Source: Streptomyces indicus (GTDB lineage Bacteria > Actinomycetota > Actinomycetes > Streptomycetales > Streptomycetaceae). From it: a stretch of 64,000 bases of DNA. The stretch lies in NCBI RefSeq assembly GCF_900100315.1, contig NZ_FNFF01000006.1, positions 340,777 to 404,776 of the forward strand, read 5' to 3'. The notes beneath the pieces are model-generated. The model had not been told where the DNA came from and did not search any database. It was given only the letters and a program-made list of their open reading frames with translations. Shown here piece after piece: positions 24,144 through 32,056 of the stretch. The stretch's first letter is position 1. Each line of letters begins with the position of its first letter. The translations under genes were made by a program, and so were the position numbers.

Positions 24144-25474
24144 TCGGAGTTCCCGGCGGCCGGACCCGGCTCGTCCCCGGCCGGACCCGCCTCGTCCCCG
24201 GCCGCCGCGCCCGAGGGCCCGGCGGCCTTGGCCGCGGCCTCGTTGCCGGTGTCCGTACGGTCCACGGGCGTCCCGGTGTGCTCCCCGCGCAGCGCCTTGC
24301 GCAGCCGGGCCAGCGGCGGCCCGCCCCGGCGCCGGTGGCCGTGCACGCGCGGGTCGTCCGTCACGTCGTACCGCTTCACGTACGCGCCGAGGAAGGCCTG
24401 CAACGTGGCGACCGCGGGGATGGCGATCAGGGCGCCGACCGCACCGAGCAGCGCGGTGCCCGCCACCACCGAGCCGAACGCGACCGCCGGGTGGATGTCC
24501 ACGGTCTTGGCGGTGAGCTTGGGCTGGAGCAGATAGTTCTCGAACTGCTGGTAGACCACGACGAAGATGAGCACCCACAGCGCGTACCAGGGGTCCACGG
24601 TGAACGCGATCAGCATCGGCAGGGCGCCGGCCAGATACGTGCCGATGGTGGGGATGAACTGCGAGATCACACCCACCCACACCGCGAGCGCCGGTGCGTA
24701 GGGCACGTCGAGGAAGACGAGCAGGATGTAGTGCGCGACGCCGGAGATCAGCGCCATCAGACCGCGCGAGTAGAGGTAGCCGCCGGTCTTGTCGACGGCG
24801 ATCTCCCAGGCGCGCAGCACCTCCGCCTGCTTGGCGGGCGGGAGCACCGAGCACAGCGCACGGCGCAGGCGCGGTCCGTCGGCGGCGAAGTAGAACGAGA
24901 ACAGCAGGATCGTCAGGAGCCGGAAGAGGCCGCCGAGCACCTGGGCGGAGACGTCGAGCACGCCCGTCGCGCTGTTCTGCACGTACTTCTGCAGCCAGTC
25001 CGAGTGGACGAGGCTGTCCTGGAGTTCGACGCGTGAGAGCTCGGTGTGGAACGTGGTGTTGATCCAGCTGATCACCGAGTCGAGGTACTTGGGGAAGTCC
25101 TCGACCATGTCGACGATCTGGCCGGCGAGCATCGAACCGAGCAGGGTGATGAACCCGGCGCCGGCCACGATCACGCCGAGGAAGACCACACCGGTCGCGG
25201 CGCCCCGGCGCATGCCGTGGTGCGCCATCCAGCTGACCGCGGGCTCGACGGCGAGCGCGAGGAAGAACGCGATCAGGACGTTGATCAGCAGCCCGGTGAG
25301 CTGGTGGAAGGCCCAACTGCCCAGCTGGAACACGGCGATGAGGGCCAGGGCGAGCACCATCGCGCGCGGCAGCCAGCGCGGCATGCGCTCGCCCCGCCCC
25401 GACGGTGCCTCGGGCGGCACGGTCGCGGGCGGTCCAGAGTCCTGCGCTGCTGCGGTGTCTTCGGTGGCTGCCAC
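24131..25474 (-). CDS. AI-2E family (PerM-like) transporter
   Basis: A 447-residue membrane protein of the AI-2 exporter/PerM family. About eight helices are seen: PRAMVLALALIAVFQLG, LLINVLIAFFLALAVEPAV, GVVFLGVIVAGAGFITLLGSML and FRLLTILLFSFYFAAD. The conserved C-terminal block follows, with GVISQFIPTIGTYLAGALPML and VVYQQFENYLLQPKL. The N-terminal 35 residues and the C-terminal 55 are hydrophilic Ala/Gly/Asp-rich tails. Family roles include export of signals, sodium/proton antiport or unknown substrates. Its last codons fall in a 5-nt repeat array. Confidence 0.9.
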   Translation of the reverse strand: MAATEDTAAAQDSGPPATVPPEAPSGRGERMPRWLPRAMVLALALIAVFQLGSWAFHQLTGLLINVLIAFFLALAVEPAVSWMAHHGMRRGAATGVVFLGVIVAGAGFITLLGSMLAGQIVDMVEDFPKYLDSVISWINTTFHTELSRVELQDSLVHSDWLQKYVQNSATGVLDVSAQVLGGLFRLLTILLFSFYFAADGPRLRRALCSVLPPAKQAEVLRAWEIAVDKTGGYLYSRGLMALISGVAHYILLVFLDVPYAPALAVWVGVISQFIPTIGTYLAGALPMLIAFTVDPWYALWVLIFVVVYQQFENYLLQPKLTAKTVDIHPAVAFGSVVAGTALLGAVGALIAIPAVATLQAFLGAYVKRYDVTDDPRVHGHRRRGGPPLARLRKALRGEHTGTPVDRTDTGNEAAAKAAGPSGAAAGDEAGPAGDEPGPAAGNSDDRT

Positions 25475-25596
25475 GGGGTCAGTCTTGCCTACCTGCGGCT
25501 CGTTCGGGCAGGTGGGCGGGTGACGCCCGTGTCACATTCGGCACAGCGCCCGGTGGCGCCTCGCGTCACATGCAGCGCCGCACGCCGACCCTCGCG

Positions 25597-25992
25597 TCAC
25601 CTACGGCACAGCCGCCGGACGACGTCCAGGCCGTCCGGGGTGCCGGGCCAGTGCCGCCGCAGTGCTTCGTCCCCCGCCCTGCGGACGACCGCGCGCAGGA
25701 CGAGGGCGATGGCGAGGGCGTCGTCCGCGTAGCCGAGGACGGGGATGAAGTCGGGCACCAGGTCGACGGGGAAGGCGAGATAGGCGGCCAGCAGCCACAG
25801 CAGCCGGCGCGTTCCCGGCGGCAGTCTGCTGTCCCGTGCCAGGCGGGACACCAGGCGCAGCAGGTCGGGCAGCAGGCGTACGGCCTCGGTCAGGAGACCG
25901 CCCCTGGGACGCGCGGACGCGAGGGCGGCCAGGAGCAGCAGCCAGCACACGAGGAGCCCGGCGGCGACGCCGAGCGGAATCTGCCACCACAT
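25597..25992 (-). CDS. YkvA/DUF1232 family membrane protein
   Basis: A 131-residue protein with an N-terminal helix (WQIPLGVAAGLLVCWLLLLAAL) and the DUF1232 core LLWLLAAYLAFPVDLVPDFIPVLGYADDALAIALVLRAVVRRAG. That core covers two short membrane segments and the invariant D-x-x-PD-x-P pattern. The function of the family is unknown. The ATG at 25992 (MWWQIPLG) fits the family; a longer frame upstream is composition-driven. It stands alone between the AI-2E gene and the DUF3046 gene. Confidence 0.88.
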   Translation of the reverse strand: MWWQIPLGVAAGLLVCWLLLLAALASARPRGGLLTEAVRLLPDLLRLVSRLARDSRLPPGTRRLLWLLAAYLAFPVDLVPDFIPVLGYADDALAIALVLRAVVRRAGDEALRRHWPGTPDGLDVVRRLCRR

Positions 25993-26081
25993 GCGCGCTC
26001 CCCGGGTGTGAGCCGCGACAGTACAGACGGACGGAACGGGGTTCGACCCGGCACGCCCCTGCGGGCGTCGGCCGGCCTCGC

Positions 26082-26276
26082 TCAGCGCGACTCCGCCGGC
26101 ACCCCCATCGCCGTGCAGACGGCCCGCCACACGTCCTTCGCCTCCCAGCCCGCGTCCAGTGCCTCGTGCACCGTCCGCCCGCCGAGCTCGGACATCACAT
26201 GATCGCGCGCGAACGTCTCGGCGTACCCCGCACCGAAATGCTCCGCCATCCGCTCCCAGAAGACCGTCAACCGCAT
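26082..26276 (-). CDS. DUF3046 family protein
   Basis: The 64-residue protein reads MRLTVFWERMAEHFGAGYAE and ends AVCTAMGVPAESR. It matches the small actinobacterial DUF3046 family over its whole length, including the conserved D-HV-SELGGRT-EAL pattern and a Trp-rich AGWEAKDVWRAVC. Members usually sit near recA; recA is about 10 kb away here. The function is unknown, and the size suggests a small DNA- or protein-binding module. Confidence 0.88.
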   Translation of the reverse strand: MRLTVFWERMAEHFGAGYAETFARDHVMSELGGRTVHEALDAGWEAKDVWRAVCTAMGVPAESR

Positions 26277-26356
26277 GACTCCAGTATCCAGCCCGTGCGG
26301 GTGGGCCTTGGCCCGAACTCCTTGCGGGGAGCGCTTTCCGGCCTACGGTGCCGTGC

Positions 26357-27373
26357 ATGGCTGAATCCGTAGCCCCGGGGCAGGCCCCCGCCCCCTCGCC
26401 CGCGGACCGTTCCCGCACCGGCCGTTCCGCCGCAGAACCGTCACAGCGTTCCGCCGCAGAACCGTCACCGCACCGGTCCGCACTCGCCCGCGCCGAGCAG
26501 TTCATCTGGCTCACGGCGCGGGTCCTGGAGCAGCGCCGCTTCGCGTACCACTTCCTCGGCGCCGCCGCCGAACCCGTCGAGGCCGCGCTCGCCGCCTACC
26601 GGACGGACGACGACGGCTACGGCCACGCGCTCGAACCCGACCTGCGCGGCCCCGTGAGCCAGCCCCTGCACACCGCCCACGCGCTGCGCGTCCTGGACGC
26701 GATCGGCCGCTGCGGCGGCCAGCGCGTGGAGCGGGTCTGCCGCTACCTGTCCGCGGTCTCGACCCCCGAGGGCGCGCTGCCCGCGATCCACCCGAGCCAA
26801 CGCGGTTACCCGTACGCCCCGTTCGTGCCGGTGATCGACAACCCGCCGAGCGACCTGCTCGCCACCGGCCCCGTGGTGGGTCTGCTGCACCGCAACCAGG
26901 TCTGGCACGCCTGGCTGTTCCGGGCCACCGACTACTGCTGGGCGGCCGTCGAAGCCCTCGACAAGTCGCATCCGTACGAGATCCACGCGGCCGTCGCGTT
27001 CCTGGACGGCGCACCCGACCGCTCGCGCGCCCAGGCCGCGGCGGACCGGCTGGGCCGGCTCGTGCGCGAACAGCGCCTCGCGGTCCTCGATCCGCGCCGC
27101 AAGGACGACTACCCGGTGGCGGCCGGGTACGCGCCGGGCGAGCACCACTTCCCGCACGACTACGCGCGGGTGCCGAACTCGCTCGCGCGCGCCTGGTTCA
27201 CCGACGAGGAGATGGAGCGCTCGCTCGACCACCTCGCGAGTGAGCAGGAGGCGGACGGCGGCTGGCCGGTCTCCTGGAAGCAGTGGGCCCCGGGCACGGC
27301 CCTGGAGTGGCGCCCGATCGTGACGATCGAGGCGCTGCGGACGCTGCGGGCGCATGGGAGATCGCTGGACTGA
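26357..27373 (+). CDS. terpene-cyclase/prenyltransferase-like alpha-barrel protein
   Basis: A 338-residue soluble protein. After a repetitive Ser/Ala/Pro N-terminus (RSAAEPSQRSAAEPSPHRS, two near-identical units) it shows an all-helical pattern. Motifs such as YRTDDDGYGHALEPDLRGP and ASEQEADGGWPVSW resemble the QW-type repeats of squalene-hopene cyclase and prenyltransferase (alpha/alpha)6 barrels. The DxDD catalytic motif of cyclases is not seen, although DDDG near residue 80 is acidic. A binding or degenerate role is possible. ATG 26357 is used; a GTG three codons earlier is equally possible. Confidence 0.7.
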   Translation: MAESVAPGQAPAPSPADRSRTGRSAAEPSQRSAAEPSPHRSALARAEQFIWLTARVLEQRRFAYHFLGAAAEPVEAALAAYRTDDDGYGHALEPDLRGPVSQPLHTAHALRVLDAIGRCGGQRVERVCRYLSAVSTPEGALPAIHPSQRGYPYAPFVPVIDNPPSDLLATGPVVGLLHRNQVWHAWLFRATDYCWAAVEALDKSHPYEIHAAVAFLDGAPDRSRAQAAADRLGRLVREQRLAVLDPRRKDDYPVAAGYAPGEHHFPHDYARVPNSLARAWFTDEEMERSLDHLASEQEADGGWPVSWKQWAPGTALEWRPIVTIEALRTLRAHGRSLD

Positions 27374-27425
27374 CGGGCCCAGCCCGGACCATGGCGTCCC
27401 CCGCGCCAGCCCTCGGTCGCCCGCG

Positions 27426-27734
27426 TCAGCCCCCGATCGCCCGCACCCCCGCCGTCACGATCACCGCGGCGCCGATGATCAGCAGGAACGGGGCCCGCAG
27501 CACGAAGGCCACCGCCGCCGCGAGGAGGCCCGCCGCCTTCGCGTCGAGGATCAGCTCCTGCCCCTCGGCGAAGGTCTGCTGCGCCGTGAGCGCCGCGAGC
27601 AGCGCCACGGGCAGCAGCGCGGCCATCTTCTTCACCAGGGGCTTCTCGAGCACGCCGACGGGGACGAGCAGTCCGAGCAGCTTGACGGCGTAGCAGCCGA
27701 CCGCGGTCACCGCGATCGCGATCCAGATGTTCAA
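27426..27734 (-). CDS. azlD: branched-chain amino acid exporter subunit AzlD
   Basis: A 102-residue small membrane protein of the AzlD family, about four helices (NIWIAIAVTAVGCYAVKLLGLLV, ALLPVALLAALTA and others). It pairs with AzlC to export branched-chain amino acids or analogues. The start is a rare TTG at 27734, which overlaps the azlC stop as TTGA. This fits the family's N-terminus and implies coupling to AzlC translation. The frame upstream belongs to other coding sequence. It is the last gene of the AraC-azlC-azlD run. Confidence 0.88.
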   Translation of the reverse strand: MNIWIAIAVTAVGCYAVKLLGLLVPVGVLEKPLVKKMAALLPVALLAALTAQQTFAEGQELILDAKAAGLLAAAVAFVLRAPFLLIIGAAVIVTAGVRAIGG

Positions 27735-28465
27735 CGGTCGGTTCCTTCCTGGGAGTTGCGGGATGCGGAGCCGCCAGGCACATCGTCCTTGCGCCGCCCC
27801 TGCACGAACAGCACCAGCGGCGCCGCCAGGGCGGCCACCAGCACGGGCACCCCGTTGGGCAGCACCGGAAGGAGTCCGAGGCCGAGCACCACCGCGAGGG
27901 CGGCGACGGCCCGCTCGGTCGCCGTGCGCAGCATGGGCGCGAGCAGGGCGAGGAAGGTGGCCGGGCCGGCCGCGTCCAGGCCCCACGCGTCGGTGTCGCC
28001 GATGGCTTCCGCGCCGACGGCACCGAGCAGTGTGGTGAGGTTCCACAGCACGTACAGGGTGAGGCCGGTGACGACGAAGCCGATCCGGCGCGCCCGCCGC
28101 GTGGGCTGCGCGAGCGTCACCGCGGTGGTCTCGTCGATCACCCACTGGGCCGCGAACGGGCGGACCCAGCGCGGAAGTTGCAGCAGCTGCGACAGCCGGA
28201 GCCCGTAGAACGCGTTGCGTACGCCGAGGAAGAAGGCACCCGCCGCGGCGGTCAACGGGTTCCCGCCGCCCGCGAGCGCGCCGACGAGCGCGAACTGCGA
28301 GGCGCCGGTGAACACGAGAAGGCTGAGCGCGCAGGTCTGGAGCAGGCTCAGGCCGTTGCTCGCCGAGGTCACGCCGAAGGCGAAGCCGGAGAGCCCGACG
28401 GCGAAGCCGACGCCCAGCGCGTCGCGTACGACGGCGGAGTCGGCTTTCGCGGCGGCCGGCGTCAC
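27731..28465 (-). CDS. azlC: branched-chain amino acid exporter subunit AzlC
   Basis: AzlC family permease (LIV-E class), about 244 residues from the GTG at 28465. It has the family block DALGVGFAVGLSGFAFGVTS, LLVFTGASQFALVGAL and FLGVRNAFYGLRLSQLL. WVIDETTAVTLAQ is a hallmark. The GTG at 28465 overlaps the AraC stop by 4 nt (GTGA), matching the coupling seen between azlC and azlD. A longer GTG start at 28531 would add 22 Pro/Ala residues and overlap the regulator gene by 70 nt. Substrate assignment is by family only. Confidence 0.88.
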   Translation of the reverse strand: MTPAAAKADSAVVRDALGVGFAVGLSGFAFGVTSASNGLSLLQTCALSLLVFTGASQFALVGALAGGGNPLTAAAGAFFLGVRNAFYGLRLSQLLQLPRWVRPFAAQWVIDETTAVTLAQPTRRARRIGFVVTGLTLYVLWNLTTLLGAVGAEAIGDTDAWGLDAAGPATFLALLAPMLRTATERAVAALAVVLGLGLLPVLPNGVPVLVAALAAPLVLFVQGRRKDDVPGGSASRNSQEGTDR

Positions 28466-29514
28466 CCCCTCGGGGGCTCTTCCTTCGGCACGTATAGGTG
28501 CGGATGGTGCGGATGTCTGCTGTTCTGCCACGTCCTCGACGGTACGTGGAGGGTTTCGCTCCGGTCTTGTACGTTCTTGCGGGCGGCGGAGCCCGTACCG
28601 TCGGCGCCGCGGCCCGGCTCGACGCCGCTGGCTCGCCCGACCTCGGCACCGCGCGCGCCCCCGGCCTCGCGGACCGGACGGCCGATCTCGTACGGAGCTC
28701 CGCGGCCTCGCTGGTACGCCCCCGGCGGCACCCCCACGATCCGGCTGAAGTGCCGGTTGAGGTGCGGCTGGTCCGTGAACCCGACGGCGGCGGCGGCCTC
28801 GGCGGGCGCCGTCCCCGTGTCGAGCAGCTCACGGGCCCGGCGCACCCGCGCGTTGGTGAGCCAGCTGTGCGGCGGCATCCCGTACTGCTGCTTGAAGGCA
28901 CGGAGCAGCGCGAACGGGCTGGTCCCGAGCTCGGCCGCCAGCGCTTCGAGCGTGGGCGGCTCGGTCATCCGCTCCTCGAGGACGGCCCGGGCGCGCAGCG
29001 CGTTGCGCGCCCCCGCCGAGCGCCTGGCGCGGGCGGGCAGCGCGCTGCCGTGCCGCCGCAGCAGCCGGGCGACCAGGACCTTGAGGACGGTGTCCGCGGC
29101 GAGGGCGTTGCCCTCCTCGGCGGCGCGGTGCACCTCCCGTATGAGATGGGCGCCTTCCGGATCGTGCACGTCCACCTCGCCGAAACCCGGCGTCCCGCGC
29201 AAGGTGGTCGTCTCCTCGGCGATCCTCGCGACGACTTCGGCGGAGGGGTAGAGCGTCGAGTAGACCCACCCCTCGGGCACCCCGGCCCGCGCGGAGTGCG
29301 GCACTTCGGGGTTGATCAGGATGACGCTGCCGGGGCCGGCGTGCACGGTCCCGTCGGGCATGAACACGTCCTCGACCCCGCCGCTGACCGCCCCGAACAC
29401 ATAGCCCTCATGGCTGTGCCGGGTGAAGGTGTGGCGCACGTAGCGCGCCTTGAGCAGGTCGACCCCGGGCAGATGCTCGTGCTGCCAGAACCTCGCCCAC
29501 TCCCCCTCGGCCAT
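28462..29514 (-). CDS. AraC-family regulator upstream of azlCD
   Basis: A 350-residue regulator. The N-terminal cupin sensor domain reads FTRHSHEGYVFGAVSGG and PGSVILINPEVPHSA. The two-HTH AraC domain follows (TLEALAAELGTSPFALLRAFKQQYG, GFTDQPHLNRHFSRIVGVPPGAYQRG). Beyond the DNA-binding domain is an unusual about 85-residue low-complexity tail rich in Gly/Arg/Glu, then HPHHPHLY. The ATG at 29514 is used. Members of this AysR-like group often control an adjacent AzlCD exporter. The gene is divergent from the ArsR-type gene at 29639, with tandem repeats between them. Confidence 0.88.
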   Translation of the reverse strand: MAEGEWARFWQHEHLPGVDLLKARYVRHTFTRHSHEGYVFGAVSGGVEDVFMPDGTVHAGPGSVILINPEVPHSARAGVPEGWVYSTLYPSAEVVARIAEETTTLRGTPGFGEVDVHDPEGAHLIREVHRAAEEGNALAADTVLKVLVARLLRRHGSALPARARRSAGARNALRARAVLEERMTEPPTLEALAAELGTSPFALLRAFKQQYGMPPHSWLTNARVRRARELLDTGTAPAEAAAAVGFTDQPHLNRHFSRIVGVPPGAYQRGRGAPYEIGRPVREAGGARGAEVGRASGVEPGRGADGTGSAARKNVQDRSETLHVPSRTWQNSRHPHHPHLYVPKEEPPRG

Positions 29515-29566
29515 GCCGCCATTCTCGCAGGTCCGGTCGGCGCGGCGGCGTCCACGGCAAGACCAC

Positions 29567-29638
29567 GAAGAACCCTTCGCAAACATTCCTTCGCGAAGAA
29601 CTCTTTGCGAAGAACTCTTTGCGGTCTACGGTGGTCCT
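29567..29638 (+). promoter_or_regulatory. tandem 14-bp operator array and leaderless promoter
   Basis: Four 14-bp units run without gaps: GAAGAACCCTTCGC (29567-29580), a degenerate AAACATTCCTTCGC (29581-29594) and two identical GAAGAACTCTTTGC (29595-29608, 29609-29622). A candidate promoter overlaps them: TTTGCG (29604-29609), 17 nt, TACGGT (29627-29632). The -10 ends 6 nt before the ATG at 29639, so the transcript is probably leaderless. The site is probably the operator of the ArsR-type regulator. Confidence 0.65.
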
Positions 29639-30289
29639 ATGACGGACGCGAAGCAGCAGGCGAACGAAGCGACCAAGACCCTGGCCGGCCGTGCAGGCGA
29701 GGAGGGCACGGTCGTCCTGGACGCGAAGGGCCTGCGCGCCCTCGCCCACCCCGTACGCGTGCAGCTGGTCGGGCTGCTGCGCAAGCACGGGCCGTCGACG
29801 GCCACGCGTCTCGCGGAGCGCCTCGGCGTCAACTCCGGCACCGCCAGCTACCACCTGCGCCAGCTCGGCGCGGCCGGCTTCGTCGAGGAGGACACCGCCC
29901 GGGGCAATGCGCGGGAGCGCTGGTGGCGGGCGGTCCACCGGACGACCGTCCTGAACGACCGGGGGCTCGCGGACCGGGAACCCGAAGCGGCCCTCGCCTA
30001 TCTGCAGGCGATCACGGCCACCTATACCCTGCGCACCCAGCAGACGCTGAACGAGCTGCACACGATGCCGCACGCCTGGCGGGGCACCTTCGACATGAGC
30101 GACTGGATCCTGCGGCTGACCCCCGAGGAAACCAGCACATTGCGCCGGGAGTTGGAGGAGGTCCTCGGCCGCTACCGGCGGGACGACCCCGAGCAGGCCG
30201 CGAGCGCGCCGGAAGGCGCGGAGCGGGTCAGCGTGATCACGCAGATCCTGCCGGAGCTGGACACGGCGGCGCCGGTGGAGGAGTCGTGA
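29639..30289 (+). CDS. ArsR-type (HTH_20) transcriptional regulator
   Basis: A 216-residue regulator with a winged helix near residues 28-100: LRALAHPVRVQLVGLLRKHG, TATRLAERLGVNSGTASYHLRQL, GFVEEDTARGNARERWWRAVH. A C-terminal helical ligand or dimer region follows. Such proteins usually repress the efflux pump encoded next to them, and here the MFS gene begins within its stop codon (GTGA overlap). There is no Shine-Dalgarno; the -10 TACGGT is 6 nt before ATG 29639, so it is likely leaderless. The repeat array over the promoter suggests autoregulation. Confidence 0.9.
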   Translation: MTDAKQQANEATKTLAGRAGEEGTVVLDAKGLRALAHPVRVQLVGLLRKHGPSTATRLAERLGVNSGTASYHLRQLGAAGFVEEDTARGNARERWWRAVHRTTVLNDRGLADREPEAALAYLQAITATYTLRTQQTLNELHTMPHAWRGTFDMSDWILRLTPEETSTLRRELEEVLGRYRRDDPEQAASAPEGAERVSVITQILPELDTAAPVEES

Positions 30290-31791
30290 GGGGCCGCGGC
30301 CGGGGAGAAGCCCGGGACGGCACTCGGCCTGGCACGGTCACCCCAGACGCCCCGAGCGCCCCGGGCGCGCCAGAGACCCCGGACACCCTGGGCGCCTCGG
30401 ACACCCCGGACACCCCGGGCGCCTCGAACACCCCGGCCGCCCCGGACACCGACGGCGACATACCCGCCCGCCCGTCCGTGCGCCCGCTCGCCGGAGTCCT
30501 CGCCGCCATGGCCGTATCGCTGACGGGGACCCGTATCTCGGTCGTGGCCCTGCCCTGGTTCGTGCTCGTGACGACCGGCAGCGCGACGCGCACCGGCCTG
30601 GTCGCGTTCTGCGAAATGCTGCCGTACGTGCTGGTCAAGGCGTTCACCGGACCGCTGGTGGACCGCATCGGACCCCGGGCCGTGTCCTGGACCACGGACC
30701 TCGCCAGCGCCGCCGCAGCGGCTCTCGTGCCCCTCCTGCACGCCCTCGGTCTGCTGTCGTTCCCGGTGCTGCTGGCCCTGGTGGCGCTGATCGGGGCCGC
30801 CCGCGGACCGGGGGATCTCGCGAAGGAGGTCATGGTGCCGGAGGCCGCCGAGCGCGCCGCGGTACCGATGGAACGGGCCACCGGCCTGTCCGGCGTGATC
30901 GAACGGCTGGCCTCCACGATCGGCCCGGCGGCCGGCGGCGCGGTCGTGGCCCTGCTCGGCCCGCTCACCGGGCTCGCCGTCAACGCGGTCTGCTTCGCGC
31001 TCGGATCGGTGATCATCGGCCTCGCGCTGCCCCGCGGGATGGGGCGCGCGCCCGCGGTGGACCCCGCCCGGGCAGGCGAGGGCCAGGCAGCGGCGGAGCC
31101 GGGCTACTGGGGCCGCTTCGGCGAGGGCCTGGCCTTCCTCCGCGGCGACCGCCTGATGCTGAGCCTCATCGTCATGGTGAGCATCACCAACCTCTTCGAC
31201 GCGGCGATCAGTACGGTGCTCATCCCCGTCTGGGCCGAGGAGTCGGGGCGCGGGCCGACGGCGATCGGCCTGGTGGGCAGCGTCATGGGGGCCACTGCGG
31301 TGGCCGGGAGCCTGATCGCCGCGATGGCCGCGCACCGGCTGCGGCGCCGGGTGACCATCGTCGTCGGCTTCCTGCTCGTGGGCGCTCCGCGCTTCCTGAT
31401 CCTTGCCTTCGACGCCCCGCTGGGCGCGGTCCTGGCCGTGTTCGCCATCAGCGGTTTCGGCGCGGGGTTCATCAACCCGGTGCTCGGCGCCCTCCTCATC
31501 GAGCGCGTGCCGCGCCGCATGCTCGGCCGGGTCAATGCGCTGGGCGATTCACTGGCCTGGGCCGGCATCCCGCTCGGCGGACTGCTCGCCGGCGCGGCGG
31601 TCGGGGCGACCGGCCTCGCGCCGGTCCTGATCGTCTGCGGCGCCGCGTACTTCCTGACCACGAACCTGGCCGGACTGCGGCCGGAATGGCGCGAGATGGA
31701 CCGCGGACGCGGCACGAAGCCGCGGCACCCCGCACCGCACCCGGCGCGCGACCCCGCACCCGAATCCACGCCGCAACCAGAACGCACGTGA
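30286..31791 (+). CDS. MFS transporter (efflux type)
   Basis: A 501-residue major facilitator of the MFS_3/enterobactin-exporter-like group, with about 12 helices from residue 70 on (GVLAAMAVSLTGTRISVVALPWFVLV). The cytoplasmic loop motif reads FTGPLVDRIGPRAVSWTTDL. The first about 65 residues are an unusual hydrophilic leader with repeated TPDT/GAS/APDT units, possibly mis-assigned. Internal starts exist, but the GTG at 30286 overlaps the regulator stop by 4 nt. The tail is Pro/His-rich. It is probably a drug or metabolite exporter controlled by the ArsR-type protein. Confidence 0.88.
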   Translation: MRGRGRGEARDGTRPGTVTPDAPSAPGAPETPDTLGASDTPDTPGASNTPAAPDTDGDIPARPSVRPLAGVLAAMAVSLTGTRISVVALPWFVLVTTGSATRTGLVAFCEMLPYVLVKAFTGPLVDRIGPRAVSWTTDLASAAAAALVPLLHALGLLSFPVLLALVALIGAARGPGDLAKEVMVPEAAERAAVPMERATGLSGVIERLASTIGPAAGGAVVALLGPLTGLAVNAVCFALGSVIIGLALPRGMGRAPAVDPARAGEGQAAAEPGYWGRFGEGLAFLRGDRLMLSLIVMVSITNLFDAAISTVLIPVWAEESGRGPTAIGLVGSVMGATAVAGSLIAAMAAHRLRRRVTIVVGFLLVGAPRFLILAFDAPLGAVLAVFAISGFGAGFINPVLGALLIERVPRRMLGRVNALGDSLAWAGIPLGGLLAGAAVGATGLAPVLIVCGAAYFLTTNLAGLRPEWREMDRGRGTKPRHPAPHPARDPAPESTPQPERT

Positions 31792-31840
31792 CAGGGCCTT
31801 GGCCGGGCCCTGACCGAGCACTGGCCAGGCCCTGGCGGGG

Positions 31841-31940
31841 TGGTGACCGCACCCCGACAGGGCACTGGCCAGGCCCTGGCTGGTGACCGCACCCCGACAG
31901 GCCACTGGCCAGGCCCTGGCTGGTGACCGCACCCCGACAG
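31841..31940. repeat. 40-bp tandem repeats between MFS gene and lhr
   Basis: A unit beginning TGGTGACCGCACCCCGACAG and ending CACTGGCCAGGCCCTGGC repeats with an exact 40-bp period at 31841, 31881 and 31921 (last copy partial). A diverged copy precedes it from about 31811. Each full unit carries the small hairpin GCCAG-gcc-CTGGC. It fills much of the 265-nt gap; the rest (31941-32056) holds the lhr promoter but nothing I can name. Confidence 0.85.
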
Positions 31941-32056
31941 CTCACCCCATCGGCACCCGCGTCCACGGCCCGAATCCAGCACCCGCATCGCACCCGAACC
32001 CCGCCCGCGCACGCACCCCGCCGCCGATTGTCAGTGCCACGGTGCACGATGGCTGC

